Positions 44,448 through 53,421 are shown, numbered from the stretch's first letter. The stretch: 64,000 nucleotides of DNA from Mesoflavibacter sp. (GCA_017792345.1 CP051228.1:4556148-4620147); one strand, 5' to 3'. Notes: generated by a model not told the origin, from the sequence alone. Translations and numbers: made by a program.

Positions 44448-45407
44448 TTAGTTCAGGAGGGCCAGGATCGCCTGCTGCTGCTGACCGGCGATGGCCAGCG
44501 ACTGGATGCCCAGCTGCTGACGGGTCTGCAGGGCGACCAAGTTGGCGCCTTCTTCGTTCAGGTCGGCCAGGGTCAGCTTGTCGGCACCGCCCTGCAGGGT
44601 GTTCACGTAGGACTCGGTGAAGTCCACGCGGGTCTGCAGAATGGCGACGTTGGTACCCAGTTCAGCCGAAACCGAACGAACGCGGCTGATGGCCAAGTCG
44701 ATGTTCGCGACGATGTCGTCCACAGCTTCCAGATAGGAGTTGTTCGTCCCAATCTGGTTGAAGTCCGTGAAGGCGATGTCATCGGTGGCGGTGATGCCGG
44801 TGTTGGTCAGCGAAGACAGGCCGACGAAGCTCAGCGCGGCACCGAACGTACCGGCGGCGACGACGGTGTTAACACCGGTGAACAGCGAACGCGAACCGGT
44901 CGCCGTGACCGACGTGGCGTTCAGGTCGAAACCGTCGACCTGCAGGCGCGAGGCGGTACGGGTCGAGAACGCGACATCAAGCTGCGAACCGGTATTGTTC
45001 AGCAGGTTCAAGCCCTGGTAGCTCGCGTCTTCGATCAGCTGCGAGATCTGGTTGCCCAGTTCTTCGAACTGCGTGGTCGAGGAGGCACGTTCCGTCGCGG
45101 TCTGCGTCTTGGCGGCTTCCGCGACACCTTTCATCTGCTTCAGCAGAGAGTCGACGCTATCCAGCGTGTCGAGCGCGGCGGTAATGGAGGAGATGCCCTG
45201 ATCGATACCGTCCTTGCGGTCGGTGAAGTCAGTGGCGCGGTCGCTCAGCGATTTGGCCTGGAAGAAGGACACCGCGTTGTCGACCACCGAGTTGACCTTT
45301 TTACCGGTCGTGAGGCGGTTCTGGGTGCGGTCAGACAGATCAGCAACGTTCTGCAGGGTGAGCAGAGCGCTGCGCTGGGCGGAAGTAAGGGTAATATCAC
45401 CGGACAT
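44448..45407 (-). CDS. fliC: Flagellin
   Basis: Filament protein of 319 residues. The N-terminal D0/D1 helices include LTSAQRSALLTLQNVADLSDRTQNRL-type sequence with TGKKVNS. The C-terminal D1/D0 helices end GIQSLAIAGQQQQAILALLN. The short central region (about 150-225) is rich in Ser and Thr and gives candidate O-glycosylation sites. It is the only flagellin in the window. It has a strong sigma-70-like promoter, a leader of about 75 nt and its own terminator. The leader is the expected target of FlbT. Confidence 0.97.
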   Translation of the reverse strand: MSGDITLTSAQRSALLTLQNVADLSDRTQNRLTTGKKVNSVVDNAVSFFQAKSLSDRATDFTDRKDGIDQGISSITAALDTLDSVDSLLKQMKGVAEAAKTQTATERASSTTQFEELGNQISQLIEDASYQGLNLLNNTGSQLDVAFSTRTASRLQVDGFDLNATSVTATGSRSLFTGVNTVVAAGTFGAALSFVGLSSLTNTGITATDDIAFTDFNQIGTNNSYLEAVDDIVANIDLAISRVRSVSAELGTNVAILQTRVDFTESYVNTLQGGADKLTLADLNEEGANLVALQTRQQLGIQSLAIAGQQQQAILALLN

Positions 45408-45488
45408 GGCTCGAGTCCTTTCTGGATTGCCAAGATGTAACGTCTCGCTTCTGCGGACGGCTCAGACGACTTCATCCGAACACTGCTG

Positions 45489-45517
45489 GATATAAAGAGG
45501 CCCCAAAAGCCTGTCAA
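45489..45517 (-). promoter_or_regulatory. Sigma-70-type promoter of fliC
   Basis: Minus strand TTGACA, 17-base spacer, TATATC. The -35 box is a perfect match and the spacing is ideal. The transcript would start near 45482, leaving a 75-nt leader before the flagellin ATG. No sigma-54 element was found between the two divergent genes on this strand. Confidence 0.8.
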
Positions 45518-45694
45518 GCCAAAAAAGAAGAAACCCGCTTGGTCCCTTTCGACCGATCCAGATCATCCGCGAACCGCAACACGCACATTCGATCAAATGC
45601 GGGATCAAACCAACCCGCAGGACCATTTTAGTGCACATCGACCAATGGCGCGACGAAAACCGACCGACCAGGCTCAAGGAATCCTCCCTGATCG
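45518..45694. other. Divergent intergenic region between fliC and flgL
   Basis: Between the two promoters lie about 180 bases with no gene and no clear repeat. Any shared upstream activator site would be here. Confidence 0.5.
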
Positions 45695-45710
45695 TGGCAT
45701 GAGATTTGCT
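45695..45710 (+). promoter_or_regulatory. Sigma-54 promoter of flgL
   Basis: TGGCATGAGATTTGCT: one mismatch (C to T) in the -24 half, perfect -12 half, correct spacing. The transcript would start near 45721, 60 nt before flgL. Confidence 0.78.
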
Positions 45711-45780
45711 TGCTCCCCTGACGAGCGACGGGCGCCGCAGAAGCATGGCCCGATCGCCGCTGCAGAAGGAATGGAGAACC

Positions 45781-46818
45781 ATGGTTTCACGTGTAAGCGT
45801 CATTGGCGTTCTGAGCCAGAACCTGTCGGTCATCACGCAAAACCGAAAACAGCTGGATCGCCTGAACTATTCCCTGGCGACCGGCCAGAACTTTCAGGAG
45901 TTGAAGTTCTACGGCCAGGACGCGGCGCGGATCGTCGACCTGCGCAAGGATATCGAGGCGCGCCAATCCTATATCCGGTCCATCGAGGTCACCCAGTCGA
46001 CCACGTCCTCCTATGACGCGATCCTGGAAAGCCTGGTCGATATGACCTCTTCCGCGCTGTCGGCCGCGGAACCGCTGTCCAGTCAGGATATCGACTTCCC
46101 GACGACGACGACGGTGCTGGCGAACAACTTCATGCTGGAGCTGGAAGCCAATCTGAACATCAAGCTTGGCGACCGGTTCATTTTTGCCGGATCCAATTTC
46201 GGCACGGCCCCGGTGACGGACCTGCGGACGCTGACGCTCTATAACACCACCGATCTGGTATCCAACGGCGCGGTGGCGAACACGATCGAAACCGCCGACA
46301 CCCTGCCCCAGCATACCGTCGACGCGGGCGGCGCGGCGTCTGTCGAATCCTATCTGACCGGCTTCACCGGCGCCGGCACGATCGATGCGAATGCCTATGC
46401 GCGGCTGAGGGTCACGATTTCCGACAAGCAGCCCGTCAATTACAATCTGCGCGCAACCGAACCGGCCTTCCAGAATCTGGTCGAGGGGCTGTTGCGCCTG
46501 AAATCCGCCGCCCAGGCCGGTTTGACGGAAGACGAGCGCGAGGAGTTTCTGGGCGATGCCCGAAACGCGCTGGATACCGCCCGCACCCAGTTGCGCCAAT
46601 TGCAGGCCAGCAACGGGACGATCCTCAACGAACTGGAACGTACATCCCAGATCCATAAGGGCTTCATCACGATTTCGCAGACCGCGCTGGACGACATGAC
46701 CGTCGCGGACGAGGCGGAGGTCGCGGTGCGGATTTCGTCCCTGCAGAACCAATTGGAGGCGTCTTTCACGACGATCGCCCGCCAGAGTCAGCTTACCCTT
46801 GTAAACTTCCTTCGGTAA
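45781..46818 (+). CDS. flgL: Flagellar hook-associated protein FlgL
   Basis: Hook-filament junction protein of 345 residues. The N-terminus resembles flagellin (QNRKQLDRLNYSLATGQNF), the middle has KLGDRFIFAGSNFGTAPV typical of FlgL, and the C-terminus ends in a D0 helix. I chose ATG 45781, preceded by AAGGAATGGAG; the frame to 45706 crosses the promoter. It is monocistronic or leads into flaF. Confidence 0.94.
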   Translation: MVSRVSVIGVLSQNLSVITQNRKQLDRLNYSLATGQNFQELKFYGQDAARIVDLRKDIEARQSYIRSIEVTQSTTSSYDAILESLVDMTSSALSAAEPLSSQDIDFPTTTTVLANNFMLELEANLNIKLGDRFIFAGSNFGTAPVTDLRTLTLYNTTDLVSNGAVANTIETADTLPQHTVDAGGAASVESYLTGFTGAGTIDANAYARLRVTISDKQPVNYNLRATEPAFQNLVEGLLRLKSAAQAGLTEDEREEFLGDARNALDTARTQLRQLQASNGTILNELERTSQIHKGFITISQTALDDMTVADEAEVAVRISSLQNQLEASFTTIARQSQLTLVNFLR

Positions 46819-46879
46819 TCTGACGGCGCGGAGTTGATTTGTAGGGTATCCGAAGGCGCAACGATGAACTTGCAGACCG

Positions 46880-46895
46880 TTAACCACACCTTTAC
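46880..46895 (+). promoter_or_regulatory. Candidate CtrA-type site upstream of flaF
   Basis: TTAA, 7 bases, then TTTAC, one base from the TTAA-N7-TTAAC consensus. Located about 105 nt before the flaF start. A chance match is possible. Confidence 0.25.
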
Positions 46896-46998
46896 GAAGC
46901 TTGGATAGGCTGACACACTAATTGGCGCGGCGGGTCGTGACGCAGGGTCGACGCCAAGCATGATCCAACCGCTGAAACAAATTTTGTCCCGGGGTACC

Positions 46999-47496
46999 AT
47001 GTCGAATCCTTACGCGTCCCAACAGCGCGCCGCCTTGGAAAATGCACCGCCTCAAGCGGCTGAAGGATATGCCCTGATCGAACTGGCCCGGCGCCTGGAC
47101 GACGCGGCGAAAATCCCGGAGAACCTGGCCGCGATCCGGGACGTGGTTCGGCTGAACTGGCGCGTCTGGACGATCTTCCAGGCGGAACTGGTCGATCCCG
47201 AATGCCAAACGCCCCGCCCGATTCGTGAAAACCTGCTGAATCTGTCGAATTTCATCGACAAGAGGTCGGCGGAGCTGATCGCAAATCCCGACGCGGCAAA
47301 ACTGCCCGTGCTGATCAACATCAACCGGCAGATTGGCGCCGGATTGCTGGGCAGTCCGTCCGACGACCCGGAAGAGGCCGAGCGCCTGCGCCGGGAATTC
47401 GCCGAGCAGAACAATCTGCCGACCGGCCAGGCCGATAGCGGCGCGGATCAGAACGCGCCGGCACCGCAGCCGGTCGCGACCGACCGCGAGGCGTGA
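46999..47496 (+). CDS. flaF: Flagellin regulator FlaF
   Basis: 165 residues. The FlaF core runs from ALIELARRLDDAAKI to LNWRVWTIFQAELVDPE and LPVLININRQIGAGLL. In Caulobacter and Brucella FlaF is needed for flagellin synthesis and works against FlbT. The C-terminal 40 residues are disordered and not conserved. I chose ATG 46999 (MSNPYASQQ). The stop overlaps the next gene by GTGA. Confidence 0.93.
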   Translation: MSNPYASQQRAALENAPPQAAEGYALIELARRLDDAAKIPENLAAIRDVVRLNWRVWTIFQAELVDPECQTPRPIRENLLNLSNFIDKRSAELIANPDAAKLPVLININRQIGAGLLGSPSDDPEEAERLRREFAEQNNLPTGQADSGADQNAPAPQPVATDREA

Positions 47497-48182
47497 GCGG
47501 AAGCGGAGCCGCCGCCACGCCGGCCCCTCCCCCACGCGCGGCGGAGTGGGACGGCCCGATCGATATCCTGCTTTTGATGAAGGAACCCGAAGCCGCCTTT
47601 TGCGAGGCGGCCTTGAAACGGTGTGCCGGGACGCTTGCCATCGCGCGGGCCGCTGCTGTCGATGATATCGTCGCGGCGCGAACCAAACTGACCGCCAGAG
47701 CGCGCCTGATCGGGTTCTCGACCTCTATTGTCGTGCCGGGGGACGAACTGCGCCATTACGGCGGCGGCGCCTTCAACTTCCATCCCGGACCGCCCGAATA
47801 TCCGGGCAACCGTCCGTCCGCCTTCGCCTGCTACGACCGGGCGGAGGTTTTCGGTGTGACCTTCCATCGTATGGTCGCGCGGGTCGATTCCGGAGAGATC
47901 CTGGACTGCGAACGCTTCCCGACGCATGGCATGGAGACGGCCGGCGCCTTGGCGATCCTGGCCTATCAGCGTCTTGCCCGGTTGTTCCTGAACAATGTCG
48001 TGTCCCTGGCGGCCCTCAATGCCGAACTGGGCGGCAATGGCGAGACCTGGTCGGGCCGCAAGACGACTTTGGCACACTTCAATGCGATGCGGGCGGTGCC
48101 CGGGGATGTCGACCGATCCGAACTGGACCGGCGAATGCGCGCGTTCAACTGGGTCTATACGCCCCTGCCCGACAGCGCATGA
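47493..48182 (+). CDS. Formyltransferase-family protein between flaF and flbT
   Basis: 229 residues, read from a GTG that overlaps the flaF stop. After a Pro/Ala-rich start, the formyltransferase core has LIGFSTSIVVP, FNFHPGPPEYPGNRPSAFA (with the N-x-H pair intact) and VARVDSGEIL (catalytic Asp). The pattern resembles methionyl-tRNA formyltransferase and sugar N-formyltransferases, but it lacks a tRNA-binding C-terminal domain. Its coupling to flaF suggests it acts in flagellin glycan formation (inference). Confidence 0.85.
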   Translation: MSGSGAAATPAPPPRAAEWDGPIDILLLMKEPEAAFCEAALKRCAGTLAIARAAAVDDIVAARTKLTARARLIGFSTSIVVPGDELRHYGGGAFNFHPGPPEYPGNRPSAFACYDRAEVFGVTFHRMVARVDSGEILDCERFPTHGMETAGALAILAYQRLARLFLNNVVSLAALNAELGGNGETWSGRKTTLAHFNAMRAVPGDVDRSELDRRMRAFNWVYTPLPDSA

Positions 48183-48197
48183 CCGCCGGGAGAGAGG

Positions 48198-48626
48198 TCA
48201 GGCGTCTTCGCCTTCCGTTTCCTCCTCCATCGGCCAGATGCCGAGGCTCTTGAATCGCTCCGTTTCGTGCTCGATCAACGGATGCGTCGCGCGAAGTGCA
48301 TTATACAACGACCCTTTCTCGATCTCGGCGCGAATCTTCTTGACGACATCGCCCGCACTGGGCGCGGCGCTTTCGTATTGTTGCAGGAATTCCACGGCCA
48401 TCTGCCGGTATTTCGGGCGTTCATCCTCGAACATATAGGCGCATTGCAGGGCGTAGTAGACGCGACGGGCCGGGCTTTGCGCGTCCTGCTCGCTCATCAC
48501 CTCTTTGCGCCGCAGAATGTCCGCGCGGTTATGCAGAACGATGGTCGTCGCCTCCCCGGCATTCTCCAACACCGCGCCGTTGATGATAATGCGTTCCTTC
48601 GACGGCAATTTGATTCGCAGCGGCAT
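48198..48626 (-). CDS. flbT: Flagellin translational repressor FlbT
   Basis: 142 residues beginning MPLRIKLPSKERIIINGAVL, with the FlbT motifs ILRRKEVMSEQDAQSPARRVYYALQ-type sequence and EIEKGSLYNALRATHPLI. In Caulobacter FlbT binds the 5' leader of flagellin mRNA and shortens its life until the hook is complete. It is convergent with the formyltransferase (15 nt between stops). I chose ATG 48626; the frame to 48644 adds six residues. Confidence 0.96.
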   Translation of the reverse strand: MPLRIKLPSKERIIINGAVLENAGEATTIVLHNRADILRRKEVMSEQDAQSPARRVYYALQCAYMFEDERPKYRQMAVEFLQQYESAAPSAGDVVKKIRAEIEKGSLYNALRATHPLIEHETERFKSLGIWPMEEETEGEDA

Positions 48627-48680
48627 TTCAGGCGGCCCTCCCATTCACAGCGCGCCCGGACGCGCTTCGATATCCTTCCT

Positions 48681-48708
48681 TCTATATAATGGTTCGCATT
48701 TGAGGCGC
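48681..48708 (-). promoter_or_regulatory. Candidate sigma-70-type promoter of flbT
   Basis: Minus strand TTGCGC, 16-base spacer, TATATA, starting about 45-50 nt before the flbT ATG. Confidence 0.35.
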
Positions 48709-48733
48709 AAACCGGGCGATCACGGCGTCAGAC

Positions 48734-48762
48734 TTGCGTTTTTCGTAAATTGACGTCATATT
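48734..48762 (+). promoter_or_regulatory. Candidate sigma-70-type promoter of flaG
   Basis: TTGCGT, 17-base spacer, CATATT. An 8-base palindrome TGACGTCA overlaps the -10 region (48751-48758). Confidence 0.3.
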
Positions 48763-48858
48763 AGGTGTACTGGACTGGTGTGTCTGGGGTCCGTATCGGA
48801 TCATCCTTCTCACTGGGGACCATGAATACGATAGCAGAAGCTGTCGAGGAGACGAGAA

Positions 48859-49284
48859 ATGGACGTCAATCTTACACCGCAATTGCCGCTGCAGCAGAAC
48901 AGTCAGTCGCAGCCGGCACCGAATGCGACGGCCCAGGCGGGCGCCACCAGCACGGTTCAGAACGTGCCGGACAATGTCGTTACCGCCGCGACCGAAAACA
49001 CCGAAACCAACGCCCGCGAGGACGACGCCCTGCGCCGTCAGGAACGCTCTCAGCGTGAGCAAGGGGTTTCGGCACTGCAGGATCTGGAAATCGCCGGCCT
49101 GCGGACGCGCGTCGGGTTCGACGCCGAGGAAGACCGGGTATTCCTGGAAATCCTGCTGCCGCAGACGGAAGAGGTCATCCGACGCATCCCGTCCGAAAAC
49201 CTGATCGAATTCCTGCAGACCCAGGTCGACCGGATTACGTCGAACTCGCGGACCAGTTCCCAGGCTTTCGATCAGTCGATCTGA
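48859..49284 (+). CDS. flaG: FlaG-like flagellar protein
   Basis: 141 residues with a Gln/Asn/Ala-rich disordered N-terminus and a C-terminal FlaG-like module. In that module VGFDAEEDRVFLEILLPQTEEVIRRIPSENLIEFL corresponds to the F-D-E-x-T-G-x-V-I-R-x-I-P pattern of FlaG. FlaG influences filament length in several bacteria. It has its own terminator and stands just upstream of fliK. Confidence 0.78.
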   Translation: MDVNLTPQLPLQQNSQSQPAPNATAQAGATSTVQNVPDNVVTAATENTETNAREDDALRRQERSQREQGVSALQDLEIAGLRTRVGFDAEEDRVFLEILLPQTEEVIRRIPSENLIEFLQTQVDRITSNSRTSSQAFDQSI

Positions 49285-49306
49285 CCCTCTTTGCCTGTCG
49301 ATAGGC

Positions 49307-49337
49307 CCGGTGCCGGATCGTTCCGGCGCCGGTTTTT
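49307..49337 (+). terminator. Terminator of flaG
   Basis: 11-bp stem CCGGTGCCGGA / TCCGGCGCCGG (one G-U pair) with a 4-base loop, followed by TTTTTG, 23 nt after the flaG stop. Confidence 0.85.
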
Positions 49338-49498
49338 GCGCGTCCGGATGCCGAAACCGGATCGGGCAGAAGATTCCGACCTGGCGCCGAATTCGACCCG
49401 GATGAAACTGCCGACGCCTCATAACGGATCAACACGCAGCCATCCCGAACGCCATAATTCCCATTTAAAATCAGAGAATTAACCAACTACTCCTCAAT

Positions 49499-49514
49499 TG
49501 GCCCGCCAATTGCT
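49499..49514 (+). promoter_or_regulatory. Sigma-54 promoter of fliK-flgD-flgE
   Basis: TGGCCCGCCAATTGCT: one mismatch in the -24 half, perfect -12 half, correct spacing. Start near 49526, 23 nt before the fliK ATG. Confidence 0.78.
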
Positions 49515-49548
49515 GCATCCCCGGCAGATTTGTCACTGGAGATGTGCC

Positions 49549-51123
49549 ATGTCGGTAAGCAGCGCCAACGAGAAGTACCAGGATCTGTTCAACGTCACCG
49601 AAGCGACGCGCGGCAACCGTGACCGCTCGCGGGAGGACGATACGACGAAAGCGGCGGACGGAACCGACGCCGCGGCGCTGGAAACGCGCTTCGCCGAACT
49701 TCTCAAAGGGCGGCTGACCGCGAATATCGTTTTCACCCGGCTGGATAACACGCTGAACCTGCCCCAAAAGGTCGTGGCCGACCGTCAGCAGGCGCCGATC
49801 GTCGACCGCCGCGAAGACCTGTCCAATGATGACGATGTCGACGATTTCGATCCGACCAACAGTCTGGACGATAAGCCGGACGCGGTGGCGGCGACGCCGA
49901 GCGCGACCGACATCGACCGCCCGCAGGCCGATCCCAACCAGGTCGCCGACACGGGCGCGGTTCAGTCCGACACGAATGTCGCCGCCAATGCGGCACAGAA
50001 TGGCCAGGGTCGTACCGACGGCCAGAACCAGGCCAAATCTGGCGACGCCAACGCGGCCGCCCAGAACAACGCCGCCGCCGCCGCGAAATCGGCGCAGCGC
50101 GGCGCGGTCGCGGAAAGCCAACCGACCGACGATATCCCTGCCGAAATGGCAGAGCTGGCCAAGAATGCCGCGAAGAACGGGGGCAACAAGATTGCCGCCA
50201 CGGTGACGGATCACACCAAGCAGGTCACATCACAGCCGCAGACGACGCTGAGCGCCCGCGCCGCCGTAGACGCGGATGCCGCCGGTAAGAAAAGCGTCGC
50301 CGCCGATCTTCAGGCGCAGGCACAGGCCGACGGCGATGCCGCCGTCGAAGCCGAGGATGGCGCCAACAACATCTTCAACCGCCTGAAGGCGCAAGCCGCC
50401 GCGGGCGGCACGGCCAACGCCCAGGCCAAGAATGCCGCGAAGACAGGCCCGGACGGCACGCCGGCCAACCCCGCCGCCGCCCAGGCCCCTGCCCCGCAAC
50501 CCACGGCCGCCGCATCCACCATGGCGCGCGGCGCAGGCACGGCCGGGCAATTCTCGTCTCTGACCGGCCAGATGCAGAGCGGCACAAGTGTCGACTCCGC
50601 TTCCGGCGGAACGGCGACGCTGGGCCAGAACAACAGCATCCAGGGCCGCACCGCGCCCTCCCCGACCGCGAGCGCCAGCCGCCCGCCCCCGGTTCCCGCC
50701 CATGTCGTCGCCGACCAGGTCGCGGTGAACATTCAGAAGGGCGTCGCCCAGGGCCAGGACCGCATCACCGTGCAACTGCGCCCGCAGGAGCTCGGTAAGG
50801 TCGAGATCAAGATGGAAATGTCCCACGACGGCAAGATGACCGCCGTGGTCTCCGCCGAACGGCCGGAAACCCTCGACATGCTGCGACAAGACTCGCGCAG
50901 CCTGGTCCAGGCGTTGAACGACGCCGGCATGCAGGCGGACGAAAACAGCCTGAGCTTCTCGCTGCAGGGCGAGAATGCCGGGAATGACGGCGAAAAGCAG
51001 ACTGCCGGAGGCGGCCGGAACGGCCCCGACACATCCGGTGCCGAAGACCTGCTGGAAACCGGCTTCATCTTTGAAGAGACCGGCGGCTTTGATGGCGACG
51101 GCCGCCTGGACGTGAAGATCTAA
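49549..51123 (+). CDS. fliK: Flagellar hook-length control protein FliK
   Basis: 524 residues. The long, low-complexity N-terminal and central part is rich in Ala, Asp and Asn, as expected of a molecular ruler. The C-terminal Flg_hook domain is clear: QDRITVQLRPQELGKVEIKMEM, then VVSAERPETLDMLRQDSRSL and LNDAGMQADENSLSFSL. This domain interacts with FlhB to stop hook growth. I chose ATG 49549, with GGAG 8 nt upstream, because the longer frame runs into the sigma-54 promoter. Confidence 0.95.
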   Translation: MSVSSANEKYQDLFNVTEATRGNRDRSREDDTTKAADGTDAAALETRFAELLKGRLTANIVFTRLDNTLNLPQKVVADRQQAPIVDRREDLSNDDDVDDFDPTNSLDDKPDAVAATPSATDIDRPQADPNQVADTGAVQSDTNVAANAAQNGQGRTDGQNQAKSGDANAAAQNNAAAAAKSAQRGAVAESQPTDDIPAEMAELAKNAAKNGGNKIAATVTDHTKQVTSQPQTTLSARAAVDADAAGKKSVAADLQAQAQADGDAAVEAEDGANNIFNRLKAQAAAGGTANAQAKNAAKTGPDGTPANPAAAQAPAPQPTAAASTMARGAGTAGQFSSLTGQMQSGTSVDSASGGTATLGQNNSIQGRTAPSPTASASRPPPVPAHVVADQVAVNIQKGVAQGQDRITVQLRPQELGKVEIKMEMSHDGKMTAVVSAERPETLDMLRQDSRSLVQALNDAGMQADENSLSFSLQGENAGNDGEKQTAGGGRNGPDTSGAEDLLETGFIFEETGGFDGDGRLDVKI

Positions 51124-51176
51124 GAAAGGCGCAACACGCCCGCCGGCATGGCTGAGGCGATGCGAGGAGAGTGAAA

Positions 51177-51872
51177 ATGGCGAACGATATCAATTCGCTG
51201 CTTCAGAACGGATCGGTCAACACGCCGACCCAGACGGTTGAACAGCTTCAGTCGCTGAACAGCCTGGCATCGAACTTCGACAACTTCCTGACCATTCTGA
51301 CGACCCAGTTGCAGAACCAGGATCCGCTGTCACCGCTCGATACCCATGAATTCACCAACCAGTTGGTGATGTTCGCCGATGTCGAACAATCCGTGCGCCA
51401 GAGCGGTCAGTTGGAAGATCTGATCGCGCTGACCCGCCTCAACGAGGCCAGCACGGCGGTCGGCTTCATGGGCAAGCAGATCCAGGCGGACTACAATGAG
51501 GTCAATTTCCAGGGCGAGGCGGTCAACCTGTCCTATACCCTGCCGGAGGAAGCCGAAGCGGCGACCATGGAGATCTATGACGCCGCCGGCGAACTGGTCC
51601 GGGTGATTACCGGTATTTCCCGGGAAGTGGGCGAACACAGGGTCTCCTGGGACGGGAAGGACCAGAAGGGAAACACGGTTCCCAATGGCGCCTATAGTTT
51701 CCAGGTCGGCGCGCTGAACGAAGACGATCAGCCCATCGAGGACATTACCTACAAAACCGAAGGAACGGTGACCGGGATCGAGTTCGAGACCGGCGTCACC
51801 ACCTTGCTGATGGGCAATGTCAGAGTCCCATTGTCCCGGGTCACGCGTGTGGACGACCCGTCGGGGGCATAG
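51177..51872 (+). CDS. flgD: Flagellar hook capping protein FlgD
   Basis: 231 residues. The N-terminal half has the scaffold motif FDNFLTILTTQLQNQDPLSPLDTHEFTNQL-type sequence. The C-terminal half has the FlgD Tudor/FLG-Ig region with EIYDAAGELVRVI and VSWDGKDQKGNTVPNGAYSF. The start ATG 51177 follows GAGGAG. It lies between fliK and flgE. Confidence 0.97.
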   Translation: MANDINSLLQNGSVNTPTQTVEQLQSLNSLASNFDNFLTILTTQLQNQDPLSPLDTHEFTNQLVMFADVEQSVRQSGQLEDLIALTRLNEASTAVGFMGKQIQADYNEVNFQGEAVNLSYTLPEEAEAATMEIYDAAGELVRVITGISREVGEHRVSWDGKDQKGNTVPNGAYSFQVGALNEDDQPIEDITYKTEGTVTGIEFETGVTTLLMGNVRVPLSRVTRVDDPSGA

Positions 51873-51936
51873 TTTCCGATTAATTCGGTCAAGAAACGTC
51901 CCCAGGGACGCCTTTCGTGGAGCGGAGGATTAGACA

Positions 51937-53421
51937 ATGAGTATTTTCGGCGGTTTGCGGTCCGGCGTGTCCGGCCTGTTCGTGCAGAGCCAGTCGATGG
52001 CCATGATTTCGGACAACATCGCGAACGTGAACACGGTCGGTTACAAGGTGAACCGTCCCCGCTTCTCGACCCTGGTGACGACCCAGGCGTCGGAAACGCT
52101 GTTCGCGTCCGGCGGTGTGCAGTCCAAGGTCGGCCGCGAGATCGACGCCCAGGGCCTGCTGGCCGCCTCGACGGCCTCCACCGACCTCGCGATTTCCGGC
52201 AAGGGCTTCTTCGCCGTCACCGACCAGGTGACGCTGAACAGCACGACCGGCCGCTATGAGCCGACGGGCGACATCTTCTACACCCGTGCCGGGGAATTCC
52301 GCGCCGACAAGGACGGGAACCTGATCAACTCCGGCGGGTTCTTCCTGATGGGCTTTGGTCGCAACGCGACGGATACCGGGTTCGACGTGACAAACGTCTT
52401 GTCCGCCATGAACGGCGTGAACGTCGCCAGCCAATCGGCCTCCCCAGTTGCGTCCTCCGAAGTGACGTTGGCGGCTAACCTTCAAGCCTCGACTGCGACG
52501 GCCGACACGTTCGATACATCGATCCAGATTTTCGACCGCCAGGGTGCACAAAGAACCCTGACGCTGACCTTCACGAAATCTGGGGCCCAGGCGGATACCT
52601 GGAACGTGACCGGTACGCTTTCCAATGGGAACTTTATCGACCTCGACACGAACAACGACGGCACTGCCGGCGATGTCGACGTTGGTACGGGTTCGGATAC
52701 GGCCGGCGACGATCAGTTGGGTACGGACGAAACCAACAACTTCGTAAATGGCGGCGATTACTCCGGCAACGCAGACACGGCGATAGGTGGTACCAGCGTC
52801 AGCTTCGGCAGTGTCCAGTTCAACCCGAACGGAACGCTCGCTGCAGTCTTCAACGGACCTGACGGCGTCAACGACAATACCGGGTTTGCCTTGACCGGCG
52901 GCAATACGATGCAGGTCATGGTGGACTATGACGGCAACGATCAAACATCCGGCGATGCGGTCGCGATCGACATCAACCTGGGCACAATTAACGGCTCCGA
53001 CGGGATCAGTCAGTTCGAAGGCACCAGCGTCATCAACGACATTCAGCAGAACGGGAAACAGTTCGGGTCCCTGTCCTCAGTATCGGTTAACGAGAACGGT
53101 GTTGTGACGGCCCTGTTCGACAATGGTGAGCAACGCCAGCTGTTCCAGGTACCGCTGGTGACCTTCAACAACCCGAACGGTCTGGACCCGCGGACCGGGA
53201 ACGTCTTTGCCCAGACCGACAAATCGGGCCAGGCGGTCGTGAAGGTGGCGAATACCGGCGGCGCCGGGCAGATCGCCTCCTCCTCTCTGGAAGCTTCCAC
53301 GGTCGATCTTGCCGACGAGTTCACGAAACTGATCGTCACGCAGCGGGCCTTCGCCGCGAATACCAGGATCATCACCACGGCGGACGAGATGCTCGACGAG
53401 CTTATCAGAGCGAAACGTTAA
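51937..53421 (+). CDS. flgE: Flagellar hook protein FlgE
   Basis: 494 residues. The N-terminus has ISDNIANVNTVGYKVNR and LAISGKGFFAV, and the C-terminal helix has EFTKLIVTQRAFAANTRIITTADEML. The central variable region holds an aspartate-rich stretch; residues 237-248 fit the calcium-loop pattern D-x-N-x-D-G-x5-D. A strong terminator follows. It is the last gene of the fliK-flgD-flgE operon. Confidence 0.97.
   Translation: MSIFGGLRSGVSGLFVQSQSMAMISDNIANVNTVGYKVNRPRFSTLVTTQASETLFASGGVQSKVGREIDAQGLLAASTASTDLAISGKGFFAVTDQVTLNSTTGRYEPTGDIFYTRAGEFRADKDGNLINSGGFFLMGFGRNATDTGFDVTNVLSAMNGVNVASQSASPVASSEVTLAANLQASTATADTFDTSIQIFDRQGAQRTLTLTFTKSGAQADTWNVTGTLSNGNFIDLDTNNDGTAGDVDVGTGSDTAGDDQLGTDETNNFVNGGDYSGNADTAIGGTSVSFGSVQFNPNGTLAAVFNGPDGVNDNTGFALTGGNTMQVMVDYDGNDQTSGDAVAIDINLGTINGSDGISQFEGTSVINDIQQNGKQFGSLSSVSVNENGVVTALFDNGEQRQLFQVPLVTFNNPNGLDPRTGNVFAQTDKSGQAVVKVANTGGAGQIASSSLEASTVDLADEFTKLIVTQRAFAANTRIITTADEMLDELIRAKR

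Noticed and set aside
48751-48758. TGACGTCA palindrome before flaG as a regulator site
   Set aside because: Eight bases only, with no second copy near a related gene; too likely by chance to list alone.
49549-51000. Ala-rich low-complexity section of fliK as a possible repeat or foreign insertion
   Set aside because: Low-complexity, poorly conserved middle regions are normal for FliK, and base composition matches the neighbours.
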